In this document: one piece after another, positions 28,001 to 36,256 of the stretch
Layout of the letters: every line of letters begins with the position of its first letter
How positions within the stretch are numbered: the stretch's first letter is position 1
Assembly (NCBI GenBank): GCA_937960785.1
Contig: CALGOZ010000030.1
Location: 1-64,000 of the forward strand
DNA length: 64,000 bases
Direction of reading: 5' to 3'
DNA from: an uncultured Pseudogracilibacillus sp.
Lineage (GTDB): Bacteria > Bacillota > Bacilli > Bacillales > Amphibacillaceae
Made by a program: the position numbers and the translations under genes
The notes under the pieces: generated by a model
Seen by the model: the letters and a program-made list of their open reading frames with translations, nothing else
What the model was told of the DNA's origin: nothing
Databases searched by the model: none

Positions 28001-28588
28001 TACGAACGCTTAAAAGAACGGGAAACATTTTTAGACGAACAACGAAACGATTTACTCGAGGCAAAAGAAACGTTGTATGAAGCAATTCAAAAAATGGATG
28101 ACGAGATGATTACACGCTTTAAGGCTACTTTTGAAACTATCCAACATGCATTTACGGATGTTTTCTCTCAACTTTTCGGTGGTGGATATGCAGAGTTAGT
28201 TTTAACAGATCCAGATAACTACTTAGAAACAGGCATTGACATTATTGCTCGTCCTCCGGGGAAAAAGTTAAAAACATTAGAATTACTATCTGGTGGTGAG
28301 CGGGCCTTAACTGCGATTGCGTTACTATTTGCTATTTTACGAGCTCGTCCCGTCCCCTTTGTTATTTTAGACGAAGTAGATGCGGCCTTAGACGAGGCGA
28401 ATGTCGATCGTTTTGCGACTTATTTGAAAAACTTTAGTAAGGAAAGTCAATTCGTCGTCATCAGTCATCGTAAAGGTACGATGGAAGAGGCTGATGCATT
28501 ATACGGAGTAACGATGCAGGAGTCGGGGGTTTCCCGCTTTGTATCCGTTCGTTTAGAAGAAGCTGATGACCTAGTGAAATCAACTTAG
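25019..28588 (+). CDS. smc: Chromosome condensation protein SMC
   Basis: 1189 aa (B. subtilis 1186). SMC with ScpA/ScpB loads at parS sites and aligns the chromosome arms. Walker A GPNGSGKSN at residues 31-39, coiled coil about 170-500, hinge about 505-675 with GG-rich VVFPGGSISGGA, return coiled coil, ABC signature LSGGERALTAIAL (about 1088) and Walker B FVILDEVDAALDE. The ATG at 25019 lies 7 nt after GAGGAG; the GTG at 25004 is discarded. It begins the smc-ftsY-ylxM-ffh operon. Confidence 0.97.
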   Translation: MFLKRLETIGFKSFAERITIEFVPGITTIVGPNGSGKSNVIDAIRWVLGEQSARSLRGQRMEDVIFQGSETRNPLNFAEVSLILNNESGELPIEYQEVKVTRRVYRSGESEFLINKQPCRLKDIVDLFTDTGLGRESFSIIGQGKIDEILSSKADERRAVFEEAAGVMRYKRRKEEAAYKLKETEDNLARVEDIIYEISQQIEPLKKQAKIAKEYKTLQAKLTEKEIALLVTEISTLHEKWQQLLQKIERDTLKLVERETTLQQFEAKIITRREEVEQLETTIQSLHERLIEVTEQLEQTEGKRNVRIEQTKHHEENKQKIKKEKKDLQIALQTLETRIEEEEKQVNAIHKHLQSIHEEMKRVEANLYSRHDELGDEIDRLKGDLIEYLNEQAVLNNEHNALTERLRQLKVRLTSEDNRKESMQSQYQQLKKERKSLLKQKEEKEAQLTSYKQAINDLEKTIIDEVAQLEEKQRQFYALQEQRTRSNSRKEMLEEMKKNYQGFAYGVKEILQATKRGDLQGIIGPVIDLIEVPNRYIIAVDTILGHQSQFIVVPDDATARATIAWLKRENKGRATFLPLQSIVARFLPSQVRSLLEEEQGFIGIASELVRIEPHYQKVIEHLMGNVIVAETLADANRIASRTNRRYRIVTLEGDVVFPGGSISGGAQRKRNVSLFTREKELNELTERVRQIDQQLTNLQKEQKIRNEKLEQIQEKEKAQKEALQALQNEYDVIIGKVQQYEIKEQSLKDRLTTYEHQHNEYEAERASLKEKIEQNQKQLKDAKGKIARTQETIQMKTEEQAKLLENKAKNEKLLHELQLKNAEQQERAKHFEKIVQSLESERKSTLEKLEDIDEQLVAIETLEAEQESLETIEKKLTTYRKERQAVSTKITELQAKRKEKMQEIEDDSRELEARRKLFEEMKKTLQDKEIEASRLDVKLENRLQTLQETYTITYEKAYETYGKVEDVAKRTDEVQELRRKIRALGTVNLGAIEEYERLKERETFLDEQRNDLLEAKETLYEAIQKMDDEMITRFKATFETIQHAFTDVFSQLFGGGYAELVLTDPDNYLETGIDIIARPPGKKLKTLELLSGGERALTAIALLFAILRARPVPFVILDEVDAALDEANVDRFATYLKNFSKESQFVVISHRKGTMEEADALYGVTMQESGVSRFVSVRLEEADDLVKST

Positions 28589-28603
28589 AAAGGAAAGATT
28601 AAG

Positions 28604-29596
28604 ATGGGATTTTTTAATCGTTTAAAAAGTAAGTTTATAAAAGAGGAAAACAAAGCAACGACGACCACATACAAAAAAGGGATGAATAAAACTCGCCAAT
28701 CGTTTACCGAAAAATTGAACGATATGTTCGCCCGTTATCGTCAAGTCGATGAAGAGTTTTTTGAAGAATTAGAAGAAGTCCTTATTATGGCTGATGTCGG
28801 TGTCATGACAGTAATGGATTTAGTTGATGAATTAAAATTTGAAGTCCAACGTAAAAACATTAAAGATCCGAAAGAAATGAATGAAGTTATTTCAGAAAAG
28901 TTAGTCGAGATTTATTATGCGGATGAGGACGAGTCAATTTCGCAGCTAAATATAGAAGCAAATCGTCTAAACGTTATATTAGTCGTCGGTGTAAATGGAG
29001 TAGGGAAAACGACTTCTATCGGAAAATTAGCAGCCCAATTAAAGGCTGATGGGAAGGAAGTAATGCTAGCTGCAGGTGATACGTTCCGAGCTGGTGCAAT
29101 TGATCAACTAGAGGAATGGGGTAAACGGGCTGATGTTGAAGTAATTAAACAATCGGAAGGAAGCGACCCTGCTGCGGTTATTTTTGACGGAATAAAAGCA
29201 GCCAAATCCCGTAATGTAGACGTTCTAATTTGTGATACGGCTGGACGTTTACAAAATAAAGTGAACTTAATGAATGAATTAGAGAAAATTCAACGGGTCA
29301 TTAAACGAGAAGTACCCGATGCACCTCACGAAGTCCTTCTCGTATTAGATGCAACGACAGGACAAAATGCCTTAAGCCAAGCAAAAACCTTTTCCGAAGT
29401 AACCGATGTTTCGGGAATCGTCCTAACGAAGCTCGATGGAACAGCGAAGGGTGGTATCGTCCTTGCGATTAAAAATGAAATGAACTTACCCGTAAAGCTC
29501 GTCGGATTCGGAGAGGGAATCGATGACTTACAAGCTTTTGACGCCCATGCCTTTGTATATGGCTTGTTCGCCGATCTTGTAGAACAAGAAGGATGA
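28604..29596 (+). CDS. ftsY: Signal recognition particle receptor FtsY
   Basis: 330 aa. FtsY receives SRP-ribosome complexes at the membrane. A short basic amphipathic N-terminus ([11 protein letters not shown]) replaces the long acidic A domain of E. coli. The NG domain has [30 protein letters not shown] and GFGEGIDDL. Its stop overlaps the ylxM frame. Confidence 0.97.
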   Translation: MGFFNRLKSKFIKEENKATTTTYKKGMNKTRQSFTEKLNDMFARYRQVDEEFFEELEEVLIMADVGVMTVMDLVDELKFEVQRKNIKDPKEMNEVISEKLVEIYYADEDESISQLNIEANRLNVILVVGVNGVGKTTSIGKLAAQLKADGKEVMLAAGDTFRAGAIDQLEEWGKRADVEVIKQSEGSDPAAVIFDGIKAAKSRNVDVLICDTAGRLQNKVNLMNELEKIQRVIKREVPDAPHEVLLVLDATTGQNALSQAKTFSEVTDVSGIVLTKLDGTAKGGIVLAIKNEMNLPVKLVGFGEGIDDLQAFDAHAFVYGLFADLVEQEG

Positions 29597-29601
29597 CTAT
29601 C

Positions 29602-29934
29602 ATGCTAGAAAAAACGACCCGTCTTAATATGCTATATGACTTCTATCATCAATTATTAACGAAGAAACAGATGGAATATATGGAATTATATTATCGTGAA
29701 GATTATTCTCTTGCAGAAATTGCCGAGTATCATCAAGTGTCCCGGCAAGCAGTTCATGATACAATAAGACGTACAGAACAACATTTAGAAATGTATGAAA
29801 AAAAATTGCGTCTTTATGAAAAGTTTCGAAAACGTGAGGCTAAAATAGCAAAATTACTCCGATTATTAGAAGATCAGGACTTTTCACGAGTGGAATTGCG
29901 TCATACAATCGAACAGTTACGAAAGATAGATTAG
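29602..29934 (+). CDS. ylxM: YlxM, SRP-associated HTH protein
   Basis: 110 aa, the same length as B. subtilis YlxM. Sigma-70 region 4-like HTH (about 20-65: [25 protein letters not shown]), then a coiled C-terminal helix. In streptococci YlxM binds SRP RNA and stimulates the Ffh GTPase; in Bacillus this is inferred. I prefer the ATG at 29602 (AAGAAGG 9 nt upstream) to 29593, which overlaps the ftsY stop. It lies between ftsY and ffh. Confidence 0.93.
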   Translation: MLEKTTRLNMLYDFYHQLLTKKQMEYMELYYREDYSLAEIAEYHQVSRQAVHDTIRRTEQHLEMYEKKLRLYEKFRKREAKIAKLLRLLEDQDFSRVELRHTIEQLRKID

Positions 29935-29949
29935 AAAGGAGATTAATGG

Positions 29950-31296
29950 ATGGCCTTTGAAGGATTGTCAAGTCGTTTACAAGAAACGATCAAAAAGATT
30001 ACAGGTAAAGGTAAAGTTACTGAACGTGACGTTAATGAAATGGCCCGAGAAGTACGCTTAGCTCTTCTTGAGGCAGACGTTAACTTTAAAGTAGTTCGTG
30101 AATTTATTAATGATATAAAGGAGCGCGCTGTCGGTCAGGAAGTAATGGAAAGTCTTACTCCTGGTCAACAAGTAATTAAAGTCGTACAAGAAGAATTGAC
30201 AGAATTAATGGGTGGCACCCAAAGTAAAATTGCCGTAAGCGATCGACCACCAACCGTTATTTTAATGTCTGGTCTTCAAGGAGCAGGTAAAACGACGACA
30301 ACTGGTAAACTGGCGAACTTGCTTCGTAAACAATACAATCGTAAACCCTTGCTCGTTGCTTGCGACGTATATCGACCAGCAGCAATTCAACAGTTACAAA
30401 CTTTAGGAAAACAATTAGATATGCCCGTTTTTGAAATGGGAACCGATACAAGCCCCGTTGAAATTACGAAAAAAGCTCTCGAGTACGCAAAGGAAGAGCA
30501 TTTAGATTATGTGTTAATTGATACAGCAGGACGTCTCCATGTCGATGATGAATTAATGGAAGAACTAAAAGAAATAAAAGAAGTAGCAAATCCTGATGAA
30601 ATATTCCTCGTCGTCGATGCCATGACTGGACAGGATGCCGTGAATGTTGCGGAACAATTCGATGAAGAATTAGACATTACTGGTCTTGTATTAACGAAAT
30701 TAGATGGAGATACGCGAGGAGGGGCTGCTTTATCGATTAAAGCTGTTACAGGAAAGCCGATTAAATTTGTCGGAATGGGAGAAAAGCTTGATGAATTAGA
30801 AGAATTCCATCCAGACCGTATGGCATCGAGAATTCTTGGCATGGGAGATGTATTGACCTTAATTGAAAAAGCCCAGTTGACAATCGATGAGAAAAAAGCG
30901 ATGGAAATGGAAGAAAAAATGCGCACTATGTCCTTTACATTAGAGGACTTCCTTGAGCAAATGGATCAAGTAAAACAAATGGGTCCACTCGATGAATTAA
31001 TTAATATGATCCCAGGAGCAAACAGGATGCGCGGAATGAAAAACGTCCAAGTCGATGAGAAACAAATCGCCCAGATTGAAGCAATTATTCAATCGATGAC
31101 GATTGAAGAGCGACGTGACCCATCAATTTTAAATGCAAGTAGAAAACGTCGCGTAGCTAAAGGTTCTGGAACGAACGTATCTCAAGTCAACCGCCTATTA
31201 AAACAATTTAACGATATGAAGAAAATGATGAAGCAAATGACAAATATGCAAAAAGGTAAAAAACGAGGAAGAGGATTTCCGTTTCCATTTATGTAA
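29950..31296 (+). CDS. ffh: Signal recognition particle protein Ffh
   Basis: 448 aa. Ffh binds signal peptides and scRNA and delivers ribosomes to FtsY. N domain (1-85), G domain with [20 protein letters not shown] and TKLDGD, and a C-terminal Met-rich M domain (about 300-435) with the NMIPGANRM finger loop and the RNA-binding [18 protein letters not shown] precedes the start. It ends the smc operon. Confidence 0.97.
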   Translation: MAFEGLSSRLQETIKKITGKGKVTERDVNEMAREVRLALLEADVNFKVVREFINDIKERAVGQEVMESLTPGQQVIKVVQEELTELMGGTQSKIAVSDRPPTVILMSGLQGAGKTTTTGKLANLLRKQYNRKPLLVACDVYRPAAIQQLQTLGKQLDMPVFEMGTDTSPVEITKKALEYAKEEHLDYVLIDTAGRLHVDDELMEELKEIKEVANPDEIFLVVDAMTGQDAVNVAEQFDEELDITGLVLTKLDGDTRGGAALSIKAVTGKPIKFVGMGEKLDELEEFHPDRMASRILGMGDVLTLIEKAQLTIDEKKAMEMEEKMRTMSFTLEDFLEQMDQVKQMGPLDELINMIPGANRMRGMKNVQVDEKQIAQIEAIIQSMTIEERRDPSILNASRKRRVAKGSGTNVSQVNRLLKQFNDMKKMMKQMTNMQKGKKRGRGFPFPFM

Positions 31297-31320
31297 CTTT
31301 ACGGTGTCATGCAATATTAC

Positions 31321-31349
31321 TTTACACATTAAAAAAAGCATGGTACGAT
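31321..31349 (+). promoter_or_regulatory. SigA promoter of rpsP-khpA
   Basis: TTTACA, a 17-bp spacer and TACGAT, 34 bp upstream of the rpsP start. Confidence 0.6.
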
Positions 31350-31382
31350 AAACTATGTGAAAAAAATGGAGGTGTAAAAATA

Positions 31383-31655
31383 ATGGCAGTAAAAATTCGT
31401 TTAAAAAGAATGGGTGCTAAGAAAAACCCTCATTACCGTATCGTGGTAGCAGATTCCCGCTCACCTAGAGATGGGCGTTCAATCGAACAAGTTGGAATTT
31501 ATAATCCACAGACTGAGCCAGTAACGTTAAAAATAGATGAAGAAAAAGCTTTAGACTGGATGTCGAAGGGTGCTCAACCGAGCGATACGGTTCGTAACTT
31601 ATTTTCAAGTCAAGGAATTATGGAAAAATTCCATGAACTTAAAAACAAAAAGTAG
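31383..31655 (+). CDS. rpsP: 30S ribosomal protein S16
   Basis: 90 aa, the same length as B. subtilis S16. The N-terminus [20 protein letters not shown] and YNPQTEP are diagnostic. ATGGAGGTG is a strong ribosome site. It is co-transcribed with khpA. Confidence 0.97.
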   Translation: MAVKIRLKRMGAKKNPHYRIVVADSRSPRDGRSIEQVGIYNPQTEPVTLKIDEEKALDWMSKGAQPSDTVRNLFSSQGIMEKFHELKNKK

Positions 31656-31670
31656 AAGAAGTGGGGTTTT

Positions 31671-31898
31671 ATGAAACAATTAATTGAAACAATTGTGAAG
31701 CCTCTCGTCGATCATCCTGAAGATATAAAAGTCGACCGGCGCGAAGAAGCAAAAAAGGTCGTCTATCATCTAACGGTTAACGAAGCGGATGTCGGTAAAG
31801 TAATCGGCAAAAACGGTCGGATTGCCAATGCGATTCGCACAGTCGTCTATTCCGCTCATACTGAAGAGAATAAAAGGGTATACTTAGATATAATGTAA
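31671..31898 (+). CDS. khpA: KH-domain RNA-binding protein KhpA (YlqC)
   Basis: 75 aa single KH domain protein with the GKNGR (GxxG) nucleic-acid loop. In Firmicutes KhpA pairs with KhpB/Jag and affects cell division and RNA levels. It is slightly shorter at the N-terminus than B. subtilis YlqC. A terminator follows; ylqD, which comes next in B. subtilis, is absent. Confidence 0.93.
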   Translation: MKQLIETIVKPLVDHPEDIKVDRREEAKKVVYHLTVNEADVGKVIGKNGRIANAIRTVVYSAHTEENKRVYLDIM

Positions 31899-31907
31899 CG
31901 TAAAAGA

Positions 31908-31941
31908 AGACTGATTCAGCGCTATGATTCAGTCTTTTTTT
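31908..31941 (+). terminator. Terminator after khpA
   Basis: AGACTGATTCA and TGATTCAGTCT form an 11-bp stem with one mismatch around GCGCTA, with a run of T at the 3' side. Confidence 0.85.
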
Positions 31942-32065
31942 GTACATAAGAAGTTTTCTAGTCTTAATTGATGAAAAATGAAAAAAATAATTAGCTATTG
32001 TATGATAATATGTAGTCATAAGCATGTGGCTTACATATAATATTAAGATAGAGAAGTGAGTTCTA

Positions 32066-32587
32066 ATGTCTAATAATGAAAACATGTTTCTGATTGGTGA
32101 AATCGTAAATACGCACGGGGTAAAGGGCGAAGTTCGTGTTCGTCAAATAACTGATTTCGATGAACGTTTCGATAAGGGTAATACCGTTTATGTAAAAGAT
32201 AAGTCTGGTAAATATACAGAATTAACGATAGAGAGTTCTCGTTTTCATAAATACTTTCGCTTATTGAAATTCAAACAATTTCCAAGTTTAGAAGAAGCTG
32301 AATCATTAAAAGGTTACACTTTATATATAAAAGAGAGTCAACAGACGGAACTAGAACCTGGCGAATATTATTACCATGAAATTATCGGTTGTACAGTCGT
32401 AACGAATGAAGGTGAGACAATTGGCATCGTCGATCATATTTTAGCTCCCGGAGCAAACGATGTATGGGTCGTAAAAGATGAAAAAGGGAAGGAATATTTA
32501 ATTCCGTATATTCCCGATGTTGTAAAGAAAGTCGATGTTGAGGAAGAGATAATTATAATCGAAGTAATGGAAGGACTATTAGACTAA
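32066..32587 (+). CDS. rimM: 16S rRNA processing protein RimM
   Basis: 173 aa. RimM assists assembly of the 30S head around S19. The N-terminal domain has [16 protein letters not shown] and the C-terminal PRC-barrel has [13 protein letters not shown]. Its stop codon overlaps the trmD start (TAATG), the standard rimM-trmD arrangement. Confidence 0.96.
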   Translation: MSNNENMFLIGEIVNTHGVKGEVRVRQITDFDERFDKGNTVYVKDKSGKYTELTIESSRFHKYFRLLKFKQFPSLEEAESLKGYTLYIKESQQTELEPGEYYYHEIIGCTVVTNEGETIGIVDHILAPGANDVWVVKDEKGKEYLIPYIPDVVKKVDVEEEIIIIEVMEGLLD

Positions 32588-33324
32588 TGCATATCGATGT
32601 TTTAACGTTATTTCCAGAAATGTTAAAAGGAGTTTTACAAAGTTCGATTTTAAAACGGGCAAACGAGCGAAATCACTTTACCTACGATTTAATAAACTTT
32701 CGAGATTTTTCCAATCATAAACATAAAAAAGTGGACGACTATCCATATGGCGGTGGGGCAGGGATGATTTTAACGCCTCAACCGATATTCGATGCTGTTG
32801 AATATGTTAAAAGTAAGCGGGACACGGAACCACGAGTTCTTTTAATGTGTCCCCAAGGCGAACGTTACACACAGAAGAAAGCAGAAGAATTAGCAAAGGA
32901 AGATCATCTAATTGTAATTTGTGGCCATTATGAAGGATATGATGAACGGATTCGTAGCTTAGTAACCGATGAAATTTCAATCGGCGATTATGTTCTAACA
33001 AGCGGTGAAATCGGAGCGATGGTTATTGTAGATAGCGTCGTTCGATTATTACCGGGTGTCTTGGGGAATAAGGCCTCTAAGGAATATGATTCTTTTTCAA
33101 CTGGGCTTTTAGAGCATCCTCATTATACTCGTCCAGCCGAATATAAAGGAATGAAAGTACCTCAAGTGCTGTTGGAAGGACATCATGCCAAAATTGACCA
33201 ATGGCGTCTAAAAGAATCGCTCCGTCGTACGTTAGAAAGACGACCTGATCTAATAGAAAAAAGAAATTTAACCGATGAAGAGCAACGTTTGTTACAGGAA
33301 ATTAAAAAAGAAACTAATACGTAA
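32587..33324 (+). CDS. trmD: tRNA (guanine-N1-)-methyltransferase TrmD
   Basis: 245 aa SPOUT enzyme making m1G37 in tRNAs. Knot motifs [22 protein letters not shown] ([13 protein letters not shown] here) and the SAM loop [18 protein letters not shown] are intact. It is translationally coupled to rimM. rplS follows from its own promoter. Confidence 0.97.
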   Translation: MHIDVLTLFPEMLKGVLQSSILKRANERNHFTYDLINFRDFSNHKHKKVDDYPYGGGAGMILTPQPIFDAVEYVKSKRDTEPRVLLMCPQGERYTQKKAEELAKEDHLIVICGHYEGYDERIRSLVTDEISIGDYVLTSGEIGAMVIVDSVVRLLPGVLGNKASKEYDSFSTGLLEHPHYTRPAEYKGMKVPQVLLEGHHAKIDQWRLKESLRRTLERRPDLIEKRNLTDEEQRLLQEIKKETNT

Positions 33325-33362
33325 AAAATATTAGCCGAAAGACGATATTATTACTTGTGAAT

Positions 33363-33391
33363 TTGTCAATATCTATGTTATATTATAACAT
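33363..33391 (+). promoter_or_regulatory. SigA promoter of rplS
   Basis: TTGTCA, then TATAAC at 15 bp or TAACAT at 17 bp. It lies about 90 bp upstream of rplS, which leaves room for a structured leader. Confidence 0.5.
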
Positions 33392-33417
33392 GTGCTTAAT
33401 TTGTTTAAGTGAAAACG

Positions 33418-33455
33418 ATGTTCCGCTACTTGTATATAGTATCGAGTATGAGCAT
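33418..33455 (+). promoter_or_regulatory. Stem-loop leader of rplS (probable L19 leader)
   Basis: Two nested helices, ATGTTC / GAGCAT and TACTTG / CGAGTA, form a bulged hairpin with a 10-nt loop, 22 nt before the rplS start. A Firmicutes L19 leader element is described upstream of rplS, thought to bind L19 for autogenous control. The identification rests on position and folding, not on a covariance-model hit. Confidence 0.5.
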
Positions 33456-33477
33456 TAGTTTGGAAGGAGTGAAACAA

Positions 33478-33822
33478 ATGCAACAATTAATCGAAAGCTT
33501 AACGAAGGATCAGTTGCGTACTGATCATCCAGATTTTCGTCCAGGGGATACGGTTCGCGTTCACGCAAAAGTAGTCGAAGGTAATCGCGAGCGTATTCAG
33601 GTGTTCGAAGGTATTGTCGTTAAGCGTCAAAACGGTGGCATTAACGAAACGTTTACAGTAAGAAAGGTATCTTATGGTGTAGGTGTAGAGCGTACTTTCC
33701 CATTACACTCACCACGTATTGATAAAATTGAAGTAACTCGTCGCGGTCGCGTCCGTCGTGCGAAGTTAAACTACTTACGTAAACGCAGTGGTAGAGCAGC
33801 GCGTATTCAAGAGAAGATGTAG
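33478..33822 (+). CDS. rplS: 50S ribosomal protein L19
   Basis: 114 aa. Core motifs [43 protein letters not shown] and [14 protein letters not shown] are present. The ATG at 33478 has GAAGGAGTG upstream; the longer frame from 33409 lies in the leader and is rejected. Confidence 0.97.
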   Translation: MQQLIESLTKDQLRTDHPDFRPGDTVRVHAKVVEGNRERIQVFEGIVVKRQNGGINETFTVRKVSYGVGVERTFPLHSPRIDKIEVTRRGRVRRAKLNYLRKRSGRAARIQEKM

Positions 33823-33844
33823 GGTTTTAAATAATTGTCAAACG

Positions 33845-33879
33845 AAGGAGCTTCTGCTTTCATGCAAGCTCCTTTTTTT
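33845..33879 (+). terminator. Terminator after rplS
   Basis: AAGGAGCTT, a 12-nt loop and AAGCTCCTT, then seven T. Confidence 0.9.
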
Positions 33880-33965
33880 ATAAATAAAATATAATGATAA
33901 ACTATAAATGAGGTCATGTTTTCTCAAATGTGAATCTCGATTTAGTTTGAGTTGGGAGGGGCAAC

Positions 33966-34535
33966 ATGACAAAAAAAGAAAGGAAATCAGATTTTCTAAG
34001 CTGGTTAAAAATCGTCGTCGTAGCGCTTATCTTTGCTCTTTTAGTGCGCAAGTTTCTTTTTTCTCCAATTATTGTAGAAGGACCTTCGATGCAACCGACT
34101 TTATTTTCACAAGATCAAATGATTGTCAATAAGTTTTCCTACTATTTTAAAGAACCAGAGCGATTTGATATCGTCGTTTTTCATGCTTCTGAACAGAAAG
34201 ACTTTATAAAACGTGTAATCGGTCTTCCAGGAGAGCATGTAAAAGTCGAAGATGATGTCTTATATATTGACGGTGAACCGATTGAACAACCTTTTTTACC
34301 GAACGTTTCAGCAACCCATGAATTTTATCATGTTAATACAGCGGATTTTTCGTTAGAAAATTTAAAGGGTAATTATGAGACTATTCCGGAAGGTTATATT
34401 TTTGTATTAGGTGATAATCGACATAATTCCACCGATAGCCGTCACGAAGATGTCGGTTTAGTACCCCTCGATCAAGTCGTAGGTAAAACGAATGTAATTT
34501 ATTGGCCACCAAAACGTATGCAAATAGTGAAATAA
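33966..34535 (+). CDS. lepB: Type I signal peptidase
   Basis: 189 aa membrane protease that removes Sec signal peptides. A single N-terminal TM helix (about 14-33) precedes the catalytic Ser41 in GPSMQPT, and the catalytic Lys82 lies in FIKRVIGLPGE. Box E GDNRHNSTDSR is intact. Size and single TM fit the SipS/SipT class. GGGAGGGG precedes the ATG. B. subtilis has no signal peptidase gene between rplS and rbgA, so this is a lineage-specific placement. Confidence 0.94.
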   Translation: MTKKERKSDFLSWLKIVVVALIFALLVRKFLFSPIIVEGPSMQPTLFSQDQMIVNKFSYYFKEPERFDIVVFHASEQKDFIKRVIGLPGEHVKVEDDVLYIDGEPIEQPFLPNVSATHEFYHVNTADFSLENLKGNYETIPEGYIFVLGDNRHNSTDSRHEDVGLVPLDQVVGKTNVIYWPPKRMQIVK

Positions 34536-34550
34536 AAGATGGTGATATAG

Positions 34551-35381
34551 ATGATTCAATGGTATCCAGGTCATATGGCGAAAGCAAAACGGGAAATTGA
34601 ACAGAGTTTGCGACATGTGGATGTCGTAATCGAGCTTGTCGATGCACGAATTCCAAAAAGCTCACAAAATCCGTTGTTACAAGAAATAATTGGCGAAAAG
34701 GTAAAGATTATCGCTTTGATGAAACGGGATCTAGCAGATGAATCTAAAACGAAACAATGGTTAGAAAGTTTTGAAAAGCAATCTCTCGATGCTATTAGTA
34801 TCGATGCGAATAATGAACGGGATATTAACGAGTTAGTAGAGCTCGTGTACGAAAAAGGTCTAGAAGCTCAACGTCGTTTACTTGACAGAGGTGTAAAAGA
34901 ACGTCCTATTCGTGCGTTAATCGTCGGAATACCAAACGTAGGGAAATCGACCTTAATTAATCGTCTGGCGAACAAACGAATTGCCAAAATTGGCGACCGA
35001 CCGGGTATTACGAAAATGCAACAATGGATCAAAGTCCGTGGCAAATTTGAACTTTTAGATACTCCAGGGGTGTTATGGCCGAAGTTTGAATCAGAGGAAA
35101 TCGGTTTAAAATTAGCTGCAATCGGCTCGATTAAATACGATCTTACCCCCGAGCAGGATGTCGCTGCCTTTTTAATTCAGTATGCCCTCGAACATTACGA
35201 GGAGCTATTTTTAAATCGATTTCCGATTGAGGAACGGGAAGATATGTGGGTTATATTTGAAGAAATTGGCCGTTTACGCGGTGCCTTAGAAAGTGGCGGT
35301 CACGTTAATTTTGATAAAGTTGCTACGATTGTTTTACAAGATTTCCGTACAGGTAAAATCGGTTCTATTTCACTAGAATAA
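34551..35381 (+). CDS. rbgA: 50S ribosome assembly GTPase RbgA (YlqF)
   Basis: 276 aa (B. subtilis 282). RbgA is needed for late 50S assembly. MIQWYPGHMAKAKRE is the typical start. Permuted GTPase motifs are G4 (residues 57-60), G1 GIPNVGKST, G2 and G3 DTPG. G4 reads MKRD in place of the canonical NKxD, so the Asn that contacts guanine is Met57 here. The C-terminal ANTAR-like helical domain follows. Spacing to lepB is 15 bp, so they may be one operon. Confidence 0.95.
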   Translation: MIQWYPGHMAKAKREIEQSLRHVDVVIELVDARIPKSSQNPLLQEIIGEKVKIIALMKRDLADESKTKQWLESFEKQSLDAISIDANNERDINELVELVYEKGLEAQRRLLDRGVKERPIRALIVGIPNVGKSTLINRLANKRIAKIGDRPGITKMQQWIKVRGKFELLDTPGVLWPKFESEEIGLKLAAIGSIKYDLTPEQDVAAFLIQYALEHYEELFLNRFPIEEREDMWVIFEEIGRLRGALESGGHVNFDKVATIVLQDFRTGKIGSISLE

Positions 35382-35404
35382 CATTTAAAAAACGAACGAT
35401 TAGT

Positions 35405-35434
35405 TTGAATAAGTTAAAATAATACCGATATAAC
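35405..35434 (+). promoter_or_regulatory. Promoter of rnhB-ylqG-ylqH (SigA, with SigD-like overlap)
   Basis: TTGAAT, an 18-bp spacer and TATAAC fit SigA. The same bases include ACCGATAT, a 7/8 match to the SigD -10 GCCGATAT, with TGAA 14 bp upstream (SigD -35 is TAAA). Which sigma factor is used cannot be settled by reading. Confidence 0.45.
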
Positions 35435-35454
35435 AAATAAGGGGACAAGCAAGG

Positions 35455-36234
35455 ATGAAAACAAAGTCAATCGCTCAATTACGACAACTATTGCAAGAAA
35501 ACAGGCTTACAGAAAAAGATATATCCCAACTTAAAAATGATGAGCGAAAAGGTGTTCAACAACTAGTGCAAACTTTTGAAAGAAAAAGACGTGAACATGA
35601 GGAAAAGAAGCGACGTTTTCGTTCGTTGCAACAATTCGATAAATCATTTCTAAAGGATACAAATTCATACGTAGCAGGGGTCGATGAGGCTGGTCGGGGT
35701 CCTTTAGCTGGACCCGTTGTCTCTGCTGCTGTTATTTTGCCCCAAGATTTTAAAGGCTACGATTTAACTGACTCAAAGCAACTTACAGAATCTGTTCGTA
35801 ACGAATTGTATAATCTAATTACAAATAAAGCAATCGCTTATGAAATAGCAATTGTCGATGCGAATATAATCGATGAAATTAACATTTTAGAAGCGACAAA
35901 ACAATCGATGTTGCAAGCAATTGAAGGATTAAAGGACCTACCAGCTATTACGTTAGTCGATGCGGTAAACATTACTTCATCGCAAACGGAAATAGTTTCT
36001 GTTACAAAGGGAGATCAAAAAAGTTTAGCCATTGCTGCTGCAAGTATATTGGCGAAGGTAACACGGGATCGTATCATGCTTGATCTCAATGAACAATATC
36101 CCCTGTATCATTTTGCTAAAAATAAAGGCTACGGCTCAAAGGAACATTTAGAAGCGTTGAAAAAGTATGGGCCATCGCCGGTACACCGTCGTTCTTTTTC
36201 TCCGGTAAAAAAAGCAATTCATTCATGTTTTTAA
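35455..36234 (+). CDS. rnhB: Ribonuclease HII
   Basis: 259 aa. It cuts RNA in RNA/DNA hybrids and at single ribonucleotides. The catalytic core begins with GVDEAGRGPLAGPVV, which has two of the active-site acids; LVDAVN and AKVTRD follow. The basic, helical N-terminal extension (1-70) is typical of Bacillus RNase HII. GGGGACAAGC serves as the ribosome site. Confidence 0.95.
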   Translation: MKTKSIAQLRQLLQENRLTEKDISQLKNDERKGVQQLVQTFERKRREHEEKKRRFRSLQQFDKSFLKDTNSYVAGVDEAGRGPLAGPVVSAAVILPQDFKGYDLTDSKQLTESVRNELYNLITNKAIAYEIAIVDANIIDEINILEATKQSMLQAIEGLKDLPAITLVDAVNITSSQTEIVSVTKGDQKSLAIAAASILAKVTRDRIMLDLNEQYPLYHFAKNKGYGSKEHLEALKKYGPSPVHRRSFSPVKKAIHSCF

Positions 36235-36256
36235 AATCGATAAAGGGGTGAAAGCG

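Noticed and set aside
31960..32065. Possible promoter before rimM (TAGTCA, 17 bp, TATAAT).
   Set aside because: The -35 is poor and the region is AT-rich enough for chance matches; not listed as a feature, though a promoter is likely because a terminator precedes it.
33908..34132. 74-codon frame ahead of and overlapping the signal peptidase gene.
   Set aside because: It is out of frame with the conserved lepB and has no family resemblance or ribosome site.
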